DNA from: Parelaphostrongylus tenuis
Lineage: Eukaryota; Nematoda; Chromadorea; Rhabditida; Metastrongylidae
Direction: 5' to 3'
DNA: 64,000 bases
NCBI GenBank assembly: GCA_019055375.1
Contig: JAHQIW010000383.1
Location: 1 to 64,000 of the forward strand
This document shows positions 10,422 to 21,649 of this stretch, piece by piece. A program made the translations under genes and the position numbers. Position 1 is the first letter of the stretch, and each line of letters begins with the position of its first letter. The notes beneath the pieces are model-generated. The model searched no databases, was not told the origin of the DNA, and saw only the letters and a program-made list of their open reading frames with translations.

Positions 10422-11279
10422 CTATAGTTTGTGAGCACGAAATCTTCGTCTTATCAAGTTAACCAGCACTCTAGAAAAAAAAAGAAGCAAAATAGTGATG
10501 AATGATAAACTCAACTATAGTTCATACAATAGTACAAGAGGCGAACCTTACACAATACCTTCAGATCAAATTTTCCTGGTTTTCCTCAATACTAACATCA
10601 AGGCTATCTCATATTGATTCTCGCGTTTGACGTAACAGAAATACTCGTACAGTTTCTAAAGTTGCAAAAAAAATTGTTATTGTGACGAAGCAAATAAGGA
10701 TAATGCCTCGGAGGTAAATACAACTAAAGATTAGTTGTCAGTGTCCTATAGCTTATAAATGAACAAAAGTGCTGTGTATTCGTACGCAGTTTTTTTCACT
10801 TTTTTTTGATGAGCGACGGCAAAGTTTCTCACGATGATTACAACGATGGAAGAATAAACAAACCATCGGTGCGTTATCATGAACTTCTCGTAATGGAATA
10901 TATTGCGCAAATTGTTCTCCATAATGTGGATGTTCGAAGACGACAATACCAAGAACTTGACCAGTCACTGGATGTTCTATCACTGCGTTTATTTCCACGA
11001 ACTAAAAGTGTACTAATAAAAACTTGAATCGATGGAAATAAAAATTAGCATATGACAAAACCTCGTATCCTCTTTTGAACCCGTCTGATTCTCTGGAGAC
11101 GTACTTGAACAGGCCCCAAGGATCATCTCTCTTATAGAGTAACCGCGAAAGGAAGAGATTAATCATATATAGCGCAGAAATGTGCTTGGAAACGTTATAC
11201 AAAATCAAAGAAACAACTATACCCACGTCTTCAAAATTGCTTAGGTTGTGGTTTCTCTCCTGCCCTTTGTCGGCGTAAC
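10422..11279 (-). CDS. Unrecognised multi-exon gene (3' part)
   Basis: Reading the - strand, several short exons join in phase. They are 11279-11227 (begins GYADKGQERNHNLSNFED), 11184-11062 (41 codons, contains RDDPWGLFKYVSRESDG), 11001-10864 (46 codons, contains HPVTGQVLGIVVFEHP and QYIPLREVHDNAPM), 10655-10597 (KLYEYFCYVKRENQYEIAL), and a last piece 10470-10422 ending in TAG. Acceptors are AG after T/A-rich tracts (CACTTTTAG, CAACTTTAG, TTTCTAG). Donors are GTGGGT, GTTTTG, GTTTGT and GTTAGT. The 42-nt first intron is nematode-like. I do not recognise the family. The two central exons are the most convincing, the last two less so, and 5' exons upstream of 11279 were not found. Confidence 0.45.
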
Positions 11280-13515
11280 CTATAATTCTTGCTTGTTATA
11301 AGACATTTTTTACTTGAATTTAAACAATAATCTACGAATACATCAAGCTTATACAGTAACTTTGATTTACATCGATAATATGAATTTAGAGCGATTGTTG
11401 TTCGTTTTTTAAAAACAACTTTGTGCTAAAAGGACAAGAAATGAATAGCAAAAGAGCGTTCTGATGAAATCAGTTTCGAAACGGAATACAGAAGTGTCAC
11501 GAGATTAGGAATGCACTGAATATTTAAATTTTATTTACAAATATAACTGCTGTTCCTCATAGGCGTTTGCATGATATTCTACTTCATCTGAAAAATTTGA
11601 AACACTGGTGACCACTTTGCAGTAAAATTGCTTTGCACATCTACTTTCTTTACGATGAGTTTCAAAGAACCAAATTCTCGTCATCAATTTGCAAAGCTTT
11701 TTCTTCTTCAGTGTTTCTATTTCCTTTTTTCAAATTCTGTACCTTTTTGACTTGTTAATTTTGCTTGTCACAGACGGAAACGCCGGTACGGCGTTTTCAT
11801 AGCTAATCACTAAACCAAAATGCCATTCTTTCACGTTTTGTTTCATTTGCTTCCTATTTCACCTTTCTTGATTGATTGACGTCATTAACAAGGTTTTCTA
11901 ACGTTTGTTTATATTAAGACAGTAAGACTTCAATCCTGTGAAGAAGTACATCTATTTACGATCATTCACGCTGTGATATTGAGTCGGCAGGAAATCCCTA
12001 AACTTTTCCGTTTTTGTTGACTATGTTTTCACAAATTTGAATTTTCATTCTACTATCGCCTAGAGCAGCTTCTCGCGGTCATTTTAATACGTACCACCTA
12101 TAAATTTGTCTCAAGATGTAATTGTTCTAAGTGTCAAAACAATTGTTGAATCCACGCGAGTATCTATGACTTTCAAATGCTGCTTTAGCACGCAACGATA
12201 CACGTGTAGTATTAACAACTGTTTTGCTCTCGCGACAATTTCATCTCAAAACAAATGTGTGTTTTATATCAAAATAACCGCAGGAAGATGCTGTAAGCGA
12301 TAGCAAAACAAAAACTTACCCATATAATCAACAAGAACGAGAAAGCTTGGAAAATTTCTTGCCAGCTAAATATTCCCTACACTACTTGTTGTCACATTTT
12401 CTACTACGGGTCGCGGTAGGTTTAGCACCCTTTCTGTTTCCTCTCGATCACTGTCCTGAACACCATCGCACGTTTGATGCGCGGTTTCAGCCGTTGATTG
12501 AGAACCTCCTCTTCTTTCTAAATGTGATAGAGTGATGGTCATGCTGAATCTCCTTATAATTCTGAAGACAGCCGAGTCAAGACGTTCCTACGTGCATGCA
12601 GGAGAAGGAGGGAGTCGAATCTGCATCTTGCTTGCTAATCCTCTGCATGACTTTTACGGCTGTGGTTCCCCTACGCAATGGTTTTTTTTTACATACTTAT
12701 TTACTTGGATTCCTGGACAGTTGGTCATCGCAAAGTGTTCAGACCACAGCACAATTTTCATTTTCAATTTTTCATGTTGACCAATCAGTTTTACAGCAGA
12801 GCTATTCTAGGGGGAAGAGCGTAAGAAAAACTTTCATTTTACGTCGTAACATGGCTGATTTCATCTAACACCTGATTTCTTTATGATTGTCAAACTGACG
12901 AAAGAGTGAATTTTCGAAATGCAGTACCGGTTTTTTTCATGACAGTATAAGTCGCAGAACGCAGCATATTTCAATCCTATGAACTCATTCGACTGGAATA
13001 CAGCTTGCGTGGAATGTCATATTCACAGGCTATTCGCGACAATTCATAAATCGAAGAGATCAAATCACAGACGATAACGATTGCCTAATCAATAAAAGTC
13101 AGCCCGAAACAGTATTGTTTTCTTGAAGACGGATTATGCAAGATGAAACTTAGCTATGAAAAATGGGTCGCTCGAAATCTCACCGGCTTCAGTCTGGCCC
13201 AGTACCTAGAAATAGGAAATCAAACAGACTGGATACTAAAATATAAACGTTGTAGAACATACGTCATTATTTTTTCACTCTAGGAATTCTCGGACTCGCC
13301 ACCTGCAAAGTGAGGGCATATAATTTAGGCAAATACGCATTCAGTTTATTTTCTAACAACTACGATCTACAATGGCATCACCTCCAATACTCTGATTCGC
13401 CCACGATTGGTTCATTTTTCCTTTCATTCTGTGTAGCAGATCTTCTCATCGCAAGCTATTTTGGCCACATTATAGAAATCACAGCTAAGATAACGTTTAG
13501 AAGACATACCTGTTT
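11280..13515. other. Intergenic or intronic, possible lost 5' exons
   Basis: Upstream exons of the - strand gene at 10.4-11.3 kb may lie here. One acceptor-preceded - strand segment at about 12525-12400 is open in two frames but I cannot place it. Copy B of a short dispersed repeat is at 12048-12180. Nothing else is recognised. Confidence 0.35.
12048..12180 (+). repeat. Dispersed repeat pair, copy B
   Basis: Same orientation as and similar to 9366-9500 (ACTATCGCCTAGAGCAGC, TTGTTCTAAGTGTCAAAAC, CCACGCGAG). Non-coding. Confidence 0.55.
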
Positions 13516-13520
13516 TCTCT

Positions 13521-14626
13521 TCACGGATTTTCCTTGCCGCTTTCGCTTGTTTCCTCGCTGATTTTTTTTTTCGAACGTCGTTTTTGCTTTTTTTGCTCAT
13601 ATGAGTCAAACCGTCTAATCAACTCAGGACATTTCTGAATGGAATAGGAGTAAAATCAGTCATCATTGATACAACGAATATCAACTATCTAAATGACGGA
13701 AAAACAATATAAATTCAAGGAAACCATGAGAAGGTAGAATTCAGTGGAACGTTTTCTCAAAAACGCTAAAAATCTTAACATGTCTTCCTCGTTGACGTAG
13801 TTTTCGGGATCGCATGATATTGGGTATCCAACCTATTTGACGTGATATAGGTGCGTCCCATCGTTACTTATCTTGTAAAAGTAGATATATGGAGGCAGTG
13901 CATGATAATAATGGAAGTAGAACTTATTATATTGCCGATACCTATGACTCAGTGCCTACTTCTGAACCCTCTAATAAGAGGTGGCATTAAGACATTTTGG
14001 TCAGTGTATCTCCAAGACTCTTTGGTAAAAAGTCACACATGGCATACTGCTTTAAGACTGATAGAATGATTCTCCCAGCTCACTGACTATTATATATCTC
14101 TCTTTGAGTAGGTATATAGAGCATTACTAATCATCAACTATTTCGTAGAGAAAGACGGTGTAAATCGAGAAGCACGAAAACTGATTTTCGCGCTAAGAGT
14201 AACGCATTGGATTCAGCTCGCTGACGGAACTTGCTTAACACCAGATCGTTCTTCTTTGAAAGAAGAAATGCGCCCTTGACATGCAGAGAATTTCATTCGC
14301 TGGCGGGATATTCTCATCGGTCCTCAAGCAAATCGTCTTACTTAATTTTCGATATTATATTATGCTCAACAACGTTTCTGATCTTTGGTTGTTGTTGAAG
14401 ATCATAACCTTGAACTCCCGTACACATTGGCATGACAGGAGAGGATTGTTTCAATGTGCACGCACTTAATAAGAGTCTCAGAGATCGAAAACTGATCCCA
14501 AGATGTCCTTCAAAAATAGCACTAGTCGATTACCAGGTTTAAAAGACATTTCTAATTAAAAAAATAAGCAAAATCTAACAACTTACTATTCGATCTAGAA
14601 TGCGTTCCACCTCGTACAGTGGACCT
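13521..14626 (-). pseudogene. Chromodomain protein gene, disrupted (3' part)
   Basis: Three - strand exons spell a chromodomain, the fold that binds methyl-lysine on histone tails. Exon 14626-14587 gives PLYEVERILDRI (the first strand, with the aromatic Tyr-Glu-Val-Glu start). Exon 13871-13780 gives ISNDGTHLYHVK, then a TAG, then VGYPISCDPENYVNEEDM. Exon 13634-13521 gives KCPELIRRF, the C-terminal helix, then a very basic tail (KKQKRRSKKK) and a TGA. Splice sites are good (TTTGCAG, GTAAGT, TTCCATTCAG). The TAG at 13835-13833 falls exactly where chromodomains have the Trp of the VKW-x-GY motif. The GTTAAG donor of exon 2 gives phase 2 while exon 3 is only open in phase 0. Two faults suggest a pseudogene, but two base errors would explain them equally well. 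HP1-like or CEC-like membership cannot be decided. Confidence 0.6.
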
Positions 14627-14629
14627 CTG

Positions 14630-17500
14630 CAAACCAGTGCAATCTGACAATGTAAGAGAAGAATAAGGACGAAAATTTGTTACTAACTTAACCATTTCAT
14701 ATGACAAACTGTTTCCTTCCATGGATGATGTGCGCAAATGGTTGACAAAAGCGGGAACTCTGAATTCATATCAAATAAAAAGCAATCGTCAGAAACTGCG
14801 CTCCAGCCAGGCGACAAGTAAGATGAAATCACATGGTGTAAAATAGATATTTTGATCCGATTTATGCGACAAACTCCAGATTTGATTTTGGTTCGCCTAT
14901 TCTCAATTCGCTTTGCGATCAGCACGAGATAAACAAGCAGTGAATCACGCTAATATTATCACTCAATAGCTCAGAATCTAATCAAAGAGAAGAGAATAGG
15001 AATACGTAGAAATTCCGAATGATGTGGGTGCTGTGCTAAGATATAGGTAAGAAAAAATGAGATATGTGAGTTTGTCATTATTGACGACAAAGGATTTTTG
15101 GACAATAAGAAACGTTTCCTTTCACAAGATAATTTCATTCCGGTTTTGTCTTCCTCTTGAAGAGTATAATGAAAACTGTAAGGGTGTCGGCCAGCACGAA
15201 AATGTCTAGAGGTTGCCACAGTTCGATAATAACAACCGAAACTTGTGCATTAGCGATTACGTATCGACAATTCAATGAAGTAATTCTTTGTTATTGATTA
15301 GTCTCTTTTTTTGTGAGGCTTACTCAGGACAAATTTGTTTACTAATGATCAATTATTATCAAATGAAAAAAGAGGGAGGGGGAAAGGAGAGGGCCTTCAT
15401 GACGGTCTTCTGTGTGTTGAGCCACACGGTTGCACAGCTCGGTACGGATGTGGCAGACCTCAAAATGCGTAGCTAGAGATGTATACATATGACAAAAATA
15501 ATGGGGATGATCATTAAAAGTAGGATTAGACGACTTCGTGATGGACTGTCAAGGCATGTACGGAACGAATGGCATAAGGGAATATAATTCAACGTGGAAA
15601 GTAAAACCTAGGTGGTAGCACAAGAAGTGATGATCAGATTTGTTTGCGCAGATAGATGCTAATCTCTGTACATTCTCAGAAAAGTTGTTTTTGCATGAAT
15701 TACATGACACATGGATGCATCTCTAGTGCGTTGAAAGAACGATATCTTGATACCTACAGACAACTGGAAAACCCCGACTATTGAGCCGTCATCTTTGTAA
15801 TGACTGTACGGTTTTTTCGGTTATCCAGGGACAATCAAAAAAACGAAACCATTCACTGGGCAAGAACTTTCCATAAGAGTGGAATCAATTATTCCGAAGC
15901 TTAAATCTCTAGCTACTGCCCTGCGTGACCCTTTTTTCGAAAAAGATCATGTTTCACACGCACCATCTGCTTTTTTTTTATATTTCGCTCATAATTCGCT
16001 GTACAAATCTTTTCCCTTAGACTACCAGTAGTCTTTCAATAGCTCAAGTCTCGGAAAATTTAAAAATTTGTCTGCCTTTTGAAAAAACCTTTATATTTAC
16101 TTTGCAACAGATTGGAAACATTTGGGTTAATACATGCATTTTCCTCGAAGGCGAGCCTCAAGCAAATGTCGTCTGTTATGGATTAGGACGAAGAAACAGT
16201 AACGGAGGCAGTCTTGCAGGACATCTTTCCTTAGCATATCGCTTCCATGAATGTTCATTCCTAGTTTCCGGTCTATCTTAGAGCCAGCCAATGGTACGAT
16301 ACATGCGGGTTCGACCATATACCGAAAACAAAATTATGCCTAGTGACACATCGAGAGTCCAATCAATTCGTCTAGCTCTGATTAGTGTCCTCTTCAAGCG
16401 AAAATCCGTCTAAGTTGTGAGCTGTTATAGCGCGAGAACGAAAAAAAAAGTCGGTGTGTTTATAGTGCATCCCAAAAAGAGAGTATTTAGACCTTTCTGG
16501 CAGATAGAGAGGATTCCACCACCTTACAAGCTTATCGTCGAAGGAGAAAAAATAGTGCCCAGCTCGCTGTCAGATTCTGAAATTGGGAGATCACAGATCA
16601 CCGCCATTACCATGAAAATGCCGTTCAAAGGGAATGAGGGAAACTAGTGTTCGATCCTAATCAGTAGACTGGTCACGGGTAATATTACATGCTGCTCCAG
16701 AATAGCTTTACAAAAAAACCTATGTCGGTATAGGCGCAGGAAACTGTTAAAAGCATTGCAAGAAAATCTGCCAAGAATTGTCGCTGCGATATGTACGAAT
16801 AAATGTTTTGCAACAGTGGGATCATTGAACCCTTCCACAGTCATATGATATTGACAACAAGGAATTAACCAACCATTCCCTCTACACAGCCTCCGTACAA
16901 CCCTAGAACCGTACCGAAAAGAAATTACCCAAAATTTGCTATCCCGATATAAGTTCAGATAGAAAGCAAGGAAAAAAGCACAACTTCGAAGCCCGATACC
17001 ATTATCACCAACTTCCTTGATGCTATCGACTACACTCTACAAATACTCTCCGCAATCTGTATGGGATCCTTCGCTTTTAGGAGAATTTTATACCAGTAAA
17101 AAAGTCGTGCAGAGGCACACTGCCAAGAAAAGAGTCCAAAAAAGGTTTGAAACTATTGTTCGATATGCTTTTAAAGCGCACCCTACACAAATACTATTAA
17201 ATCGCGCTACAATCAGCTGAGCAAGTATGATTAAGCAAAAAATTTCGCTCTACGAACCACATCGAAACAGTGTCGATGGTCGTACAAGTTTACCGTGATC
17301 ACCTATTTCTAATCGTTACTTTTGCCGACAAGGAAACAGTCTTTGCAGTCAAAAAGGATGTACTGGTTTCAGCAATTGTCGATCAAAGAGCCTATGTTTC
17401 ACATGTGCACTTTGTCATGTTGTCATCGGAACTGCACCAAATTCACCTTTTCAATTAACATGTTACCGCGCCTACACAAAAAAAGTTCAAGCTCTGTTGA
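14630..17500. other. No gene recognised
   Basis: Possibly upstream introns and exons of the chromodomain gene. I found no further exon with a recognisable domain. Scattered open stretches of 60-80 codons on both strands look random. Confidence 0.4.
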
Positions 17501-17503
17501 GCT

Positions 17504-17848
17504 CTAAGAGACGGCTATGAAAACCGATGCGCGCAGAGCGAATTGCGCAACGGCGTGCAATTTTTGCTGTTTGATTGAGGTTTTTTCCTCCATTTTGCAA
17601 AAATTCTTGGAATTCTTGTGCCATTTGGTTATGCCGAATTTGGCAACCAGCCAATTGTATTGAAATGAAAAGGTATTACAGTAGATATCTCCAGTTTTGA
17701 TTTTCTCTGGATTTTCACAAAGCCCAAAAGTCATCATAATGTATACAAAATGGAACACAATGAGTAATTTGCCGAAAATGACGATGCATGCTGTATTCAA
17801 TACGAGTTCATCGGTAACTCCTACTATAACTAAGTTTATATCAGTCAT
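17504..17848 (-). CDS. Unrecognised 114-codon open frame, hydrophobic N-terminus
   Basis: Begins with ATG at 17848 and has two hydrophobic stretches in the first 45 residues (around NLVIVGV and CIVIFGKLLIVFHFVYIMM), then a polar C-terminus. It could be a lone exon of a membrane protein such as a nematode serpentine receptor, or chance. No splice partners or family motif were found. Confidence 0.2.
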   Translation of the reverse strand: MTDINLVIVGVTDELVLNTACIVIFGKLLIVFHFVYIMMTFGLCENPEKIKTGDIYCNTFSFQYNWLVAKFGITKWHKNSKNFCKMEEKTSIKQQKLHAVAQFALRASVFIAVS

Positions 17849-17849
17849 T

Positions 17850-20650
17850 TGTTTGTTTTTAATTATTTATAATTGATATATGAGAGAAAAAGTTGAGATC
17901 TTTTGGATAGTGGAAGAATTCTAAGCGTGGAGAGACAATCGTGTCAAATAAAAGGATTGAAACATTGGCATTATGCAAACTACTAGTCAAAAATATGTGT
18001 TGTCAATAAAACATTAAGTACTTTCCCTTATCCGCTACCATATTCAAAGACGTATTTTTTGCTCTTTCTAGACGTTTTAGTAATCACGGCAGTTCGAATC
18101 TAGAGAATTCGAACGGTGTATTCTATTTGAATAGCTTTTATATTACGTTATGACGGAATGCTATTTCACACTTACGTATTTTTTGCTGAGCAAGGGTTTT
18201 CCCATGAAATCAAGTGATTACTCGCTAGCATAAATTTAGGTGAACTTAAGAATGTTTGTGTTTTCCAAGAAGAACTTTTTGTTGCGCTGCAATATTGAAA
18301 TTAAAATTGCATTTCACATAAGGCATGGATACCTTACGCCGGTATGTAGATAATTTCACAGCACTAGCATCAAGCCATTGTCTTCAAAAGCTGATCGTTA
18401 GCTTAAATCTCGATGATTTCAATGAAGTGCATGTTTTTTGAAAAAAAAAACTTTTAGCGCGCTTGATGTGGAGCACATCTAGGTTCTTTTGCTAGGAACA
18501 GCTTTTCTCTCGGACTTTCAATAACAATTCGATAGCGCAAACCTCAACAATTTCAAAGATATGCTTGTTAGAAAGACTTCTAAGTGCCTTTTTTACAGCC
18601 GAAAAAAGATTAGGTTCCGCAGTCGACACGCATGGCGCTCATCGCGCCACATGTGAATTGTGCTGCGAGATCAACACGGCGCCTAATGCGAAACCCAATA
18701 TTCTCGCAGCTGTAACACTGACGAAAAAGTTTTTTCAGAAACCAAGCATATCATAGATATGCTGACATTTCTGGTATCGAATGGTTCTTGAAAATGCGAG
18801 AAAAAATCTGTACCCAACGATAAGTACTTAAATGTGGAACACAATTTTATTCTTACTGCAAAAGCGCACTAGGAGATTTTTTCAGAAACACACCATTGAA
18901 ACCATCGAGACTCAAGTATCGATCGGTTATTGAAGGTTATGGCTCGCTTCTAATGTCGCGAAGTTTATCCACATACCGGTGGAAGGGCACCGCATGTGAA
19001 ATCCATCATAACATAATATAATGTTACAGCACAATAGAAAGCTTTTCTAACTAAAACACTATTAAGTTAGTCGAAATTTGTGCTATCGAAGAATCACTGG
19101 ATTTTTTTTAGGACAAGCTTTACTCATCGAAACTTGGCTGAATATGAAATAATATTTTCTTTTACTGTTGCAGCGTACTATAGAGGCCTTTCAAAAATAA
19201 AATGCACTTTCAAACTTACGAAGTTTTAGCTAGTGAATGATCACTAAAATTCCTGGAAAGAGCAAAAAATACGTTATTCAAATATGAGTGCTGATAGGAG
19301 AGGTACCGTATTCCCTGCAATGAAGAACGCCTACTTACTCCAGCTACGTAATACAATTACCTCCACATAGTAAGTACTCTATTAGAGATCTTTATTTTGT
19401 AAAAAATGTGCTTTCAAGCTACATTTGCGCAAGACAGGTGATATAAATTCACAATAATGTTAACAGTTTGTTTATTTCCATACGAAGACGTGCTGTCACC
19501 TGTGAAAAGTAAACTCCTTAAAGAAAATCAATCGCTTTATATACAAAAAAACTTTATAAAAACATCAATAGTGGTACCCCATCCTTCATGCAACGGTAAG
19601 ATAGCTCTGATGTATTGATTTACCTGTGTTTAATATCAAACCAGCTATGACGCTCAAACGGCGGAGTGTCATTTTAGGCATAAAATGCATTTTGCCCAAT
19701 ATCTGAGAGAAAACTTCTGCCTAGTAAGAAAGGCCTTCAAACAATCGCATACCTCGGCTGGTACATGTCGTTCAGGTGTTAAGGCGCCACTATAGCGTTG
19801 GAGGTGTTTATAGCCACAGTGCATGCTTTAGTCACTCAATTGGGACGAGGAAAGCATATGTACTAGTGAAAACTTCTTACTTAATCTTTGTTTTGCTGAT
19901 GACATATGTGTATTTCCAGAGAAATGCCGGCGAAGCAGAGACGATGGCAATAAAAAAGATTGAACTCATACACTACTGTTCACGGAAAACAATTGAAGGA
20001 TATTTATACAGCAGACGATGAACGCTATGGGACTTTTTGAGTTTCTTAAGGAGTCTACCATCGATGAGTGTCCAAAATCTAAGCTCACCTTTGATTCAAC
20101 ACTCCTCACAGTGCTCAGTCATACAACAAAGACGTGAGCGGGTATATTAGACACTTCGAGAATATAGTGCACTATTAGGGGACCAGTTAGGCAATGCCGT
20201 GATGCAATACTTGGATCTTCCCAGCCTATCTCTTCTTCAGATTTAAGAATATTCACAGCGACAGCGAAACATAGATGAGCGCTTACTGAAAAGAACGGAC
20301 GACTAATGGACGACAAACGGACGAGTAGAAGTGCAGTCTAGACTCGACTAGTAGGTAGGCGTCCTCGGGATGATGACTCACGCGCTGAGGATTTGACATG
20401 AAACTTGCGCTCGCCTCCCTCGAAGCATACCATCATTCTGAATGACGATTGCAGTAAAAGTAAGAATCGAATGTGCGCTGGGGTCCACACATCTCGTGAA
20501 GACGGTACATCCAAATAGATAAATAGGTAGCTTGCAAGCGACGGCCGAGTTCTAGTGCAATGACTTCTCGAAGATTTGGAAGCAAAATCACGAATTGATC
20601 AAAAAGCCCTCTTCAGCTATCTACCCATTTGGGAACCTCATCTTCATGAA
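17850..20650. other. No gene recognised
   Basis: AT-rich, with recurring but poorly conserved phrases at 18240-19000 (runs of A next to GCGC, AGATATGC, TTCAGAAAC) that suggest old diverged repeats. I could not define a unit. Confidence 0.4.
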
Positions 20651-20663
20651 TTAATTATTAGAA

Positions 20664-20795
20664 TCAGAAGTGGTAGTGCATACATTTTTTTACAATGTAT
20701 GACACCCTATTGGCTGAAGTTTCGAAAATTTGCTCTTCCTCGGAGCCTGGGAATGTCAAATTGGATATCAATTTCTTTAGACAACCGCTTTTGAA
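20664..20795 (-). mobile_element. Penelope-like element 3' terminal fragment, very decayed
   Basis: Read on the - strand, the phrase at about 20755-20715 (CCAGGCTCCGAGGAAGAGC, then TTTTCGAAACTTCAGCC) matches the order of the terminal motif seen intact-looking at 32820-32855 and 21640-21595 (CAGGCTCTGA-N-GAAGGCGAA, GCCGAAACGT). No coding part is recognisable. Confidence 0.45.
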
Positions 20796-21174
20796 GGCTA
20801 ACCTCCAAAAACACTGAATGCCGAGGGACAACAATAAATAAACATGATAGATGTAGTACTTTATAAATAAGACGCCTGAGGTTTTTCGCACAGAGCTCTT
20901 CCGTAATGCAAAAGAATTTGACTCCTTTTTGCGTAAATAAACTACGAACGATTTATAGAAATCAGCATAGTCTTTGTATCCAAGTAGTGAAGGTGGAAAA
21001 GTTTACTCATGGGAACTGAGATTACCACGTTTATGGCTTACTCGTGAACGGCCACAACCACCTGCATGTAATCACAGAGTTATGCTGATAGGCCAAAACT
21101 TGATGGAGGTGCAGGGGATCGCCTTGAGGAAAATTCACTAATCTGACAACATATTTCAAACATTGCATGAGGTC

Positions 21175-21262
21175 AGATATGGAACTTATAGACACTGTTA
21201 TGAGTCTGATGTTTCGACTTTCAAGTCAAGCCTCCTTATAGGTAACATATGCCTTTCCTTTA
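21175..21262 (-). ncRNA. Hammerhead-like relic, inverted partner
   Basis: The reverse complement reads GGAAAGGCATATGTTACC, TATAAGGAGGCTTGACTT, AAGTCGAAAC and CCATATCTGAC, colinear with 21371-21445. The CUGANGA box is lost (CCTATAA). It forms an inverted repeat with the next entry, with about 110 bp between. Confidence 0.4.
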
Positions 21263-21375
21263 CCAGCCATCGAGCAAATGACTGTGAGTACAATTTCAGT
21301 GATGTTTTCACCGGGCGTGTAATGTAAAACGTTCGGCATCGATTCTCTTATAAGCAGGAGCTTGGCTTAACGAAA

Positions 21376-21439
21376 GGGCATGAGCTACTGATAAGGCTTG
21401 ACATCCAAGTCGAAACGTACTTCTAGCACTACGAGTGCC
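21376..21439 (+). ncRNA. Degenerate type-I hammerhead-like motif
   Basis: The order is stem I 3' strand (GGGCA...GCTA, 21376-21387), CTGATAA (21388-21394), stem II GGCTTG/CAAGTC with a 5-nt loop (21395-21411), GAA (21412-21414), a short stem III (ACG-TA-CTT), C at 21423 as cleavage residue, then TAGC (21424-21427) pairing with GCTA, and distal TGCC pairing with GGCA. Stem II pairs well. The core has A instead of the essential G8 (CTGATAA rather than CTGANGA), and stem III has one mismatch, so this copy should be inactive. Confidence 0.55.
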
Positions 21440-21540
21440 ATATCTGACTTGGGAGCCCAGAATGAGCCATCAGACTATATCGCTTCAAACAGTTCCCAAG
21501 ACCGACTGTCTATTAACCTCGGCATGCTTCAGTATGATTC

Positions 21541-21645
21541 TTGATTATCTTCTTTGAGCAGAACACGAGGTGTTACATTAAACTTTATTCGATAGCTGAC
21601 GTTTCGGCAGTTCGCCTTCTTCAGAGCCTGGAAAGGTCAAAATGT
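21541..21645 (-). mobile_element. Penelope-like element 3' terminus with CUGANGA/GAAA motif
   Basis: The - strand reads CAGGCTCTGAAGAAGGCGA, then ACTGCCGAAACGTCAGC and AATAAAGTTT. CTGAAGA fits CUGANGA, GGC-GAACT-GCC is a short stem II, and GAAA follows. This is the arrangement known at termini of Penelope-like retroelements that carry hammerhead motifs. The pairing of stems I and III is unclear. No GIY-YIG coding remains next to it. Confidence 0.55.
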
Positions 21646-21649
21646 TTGC

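Noticed and set aside
12347..12868. Overlapping + strand frames of 62-90 codons
   Set aside because: No motif, no coherent splicing, and overlapping alternatives in different frames; look random.
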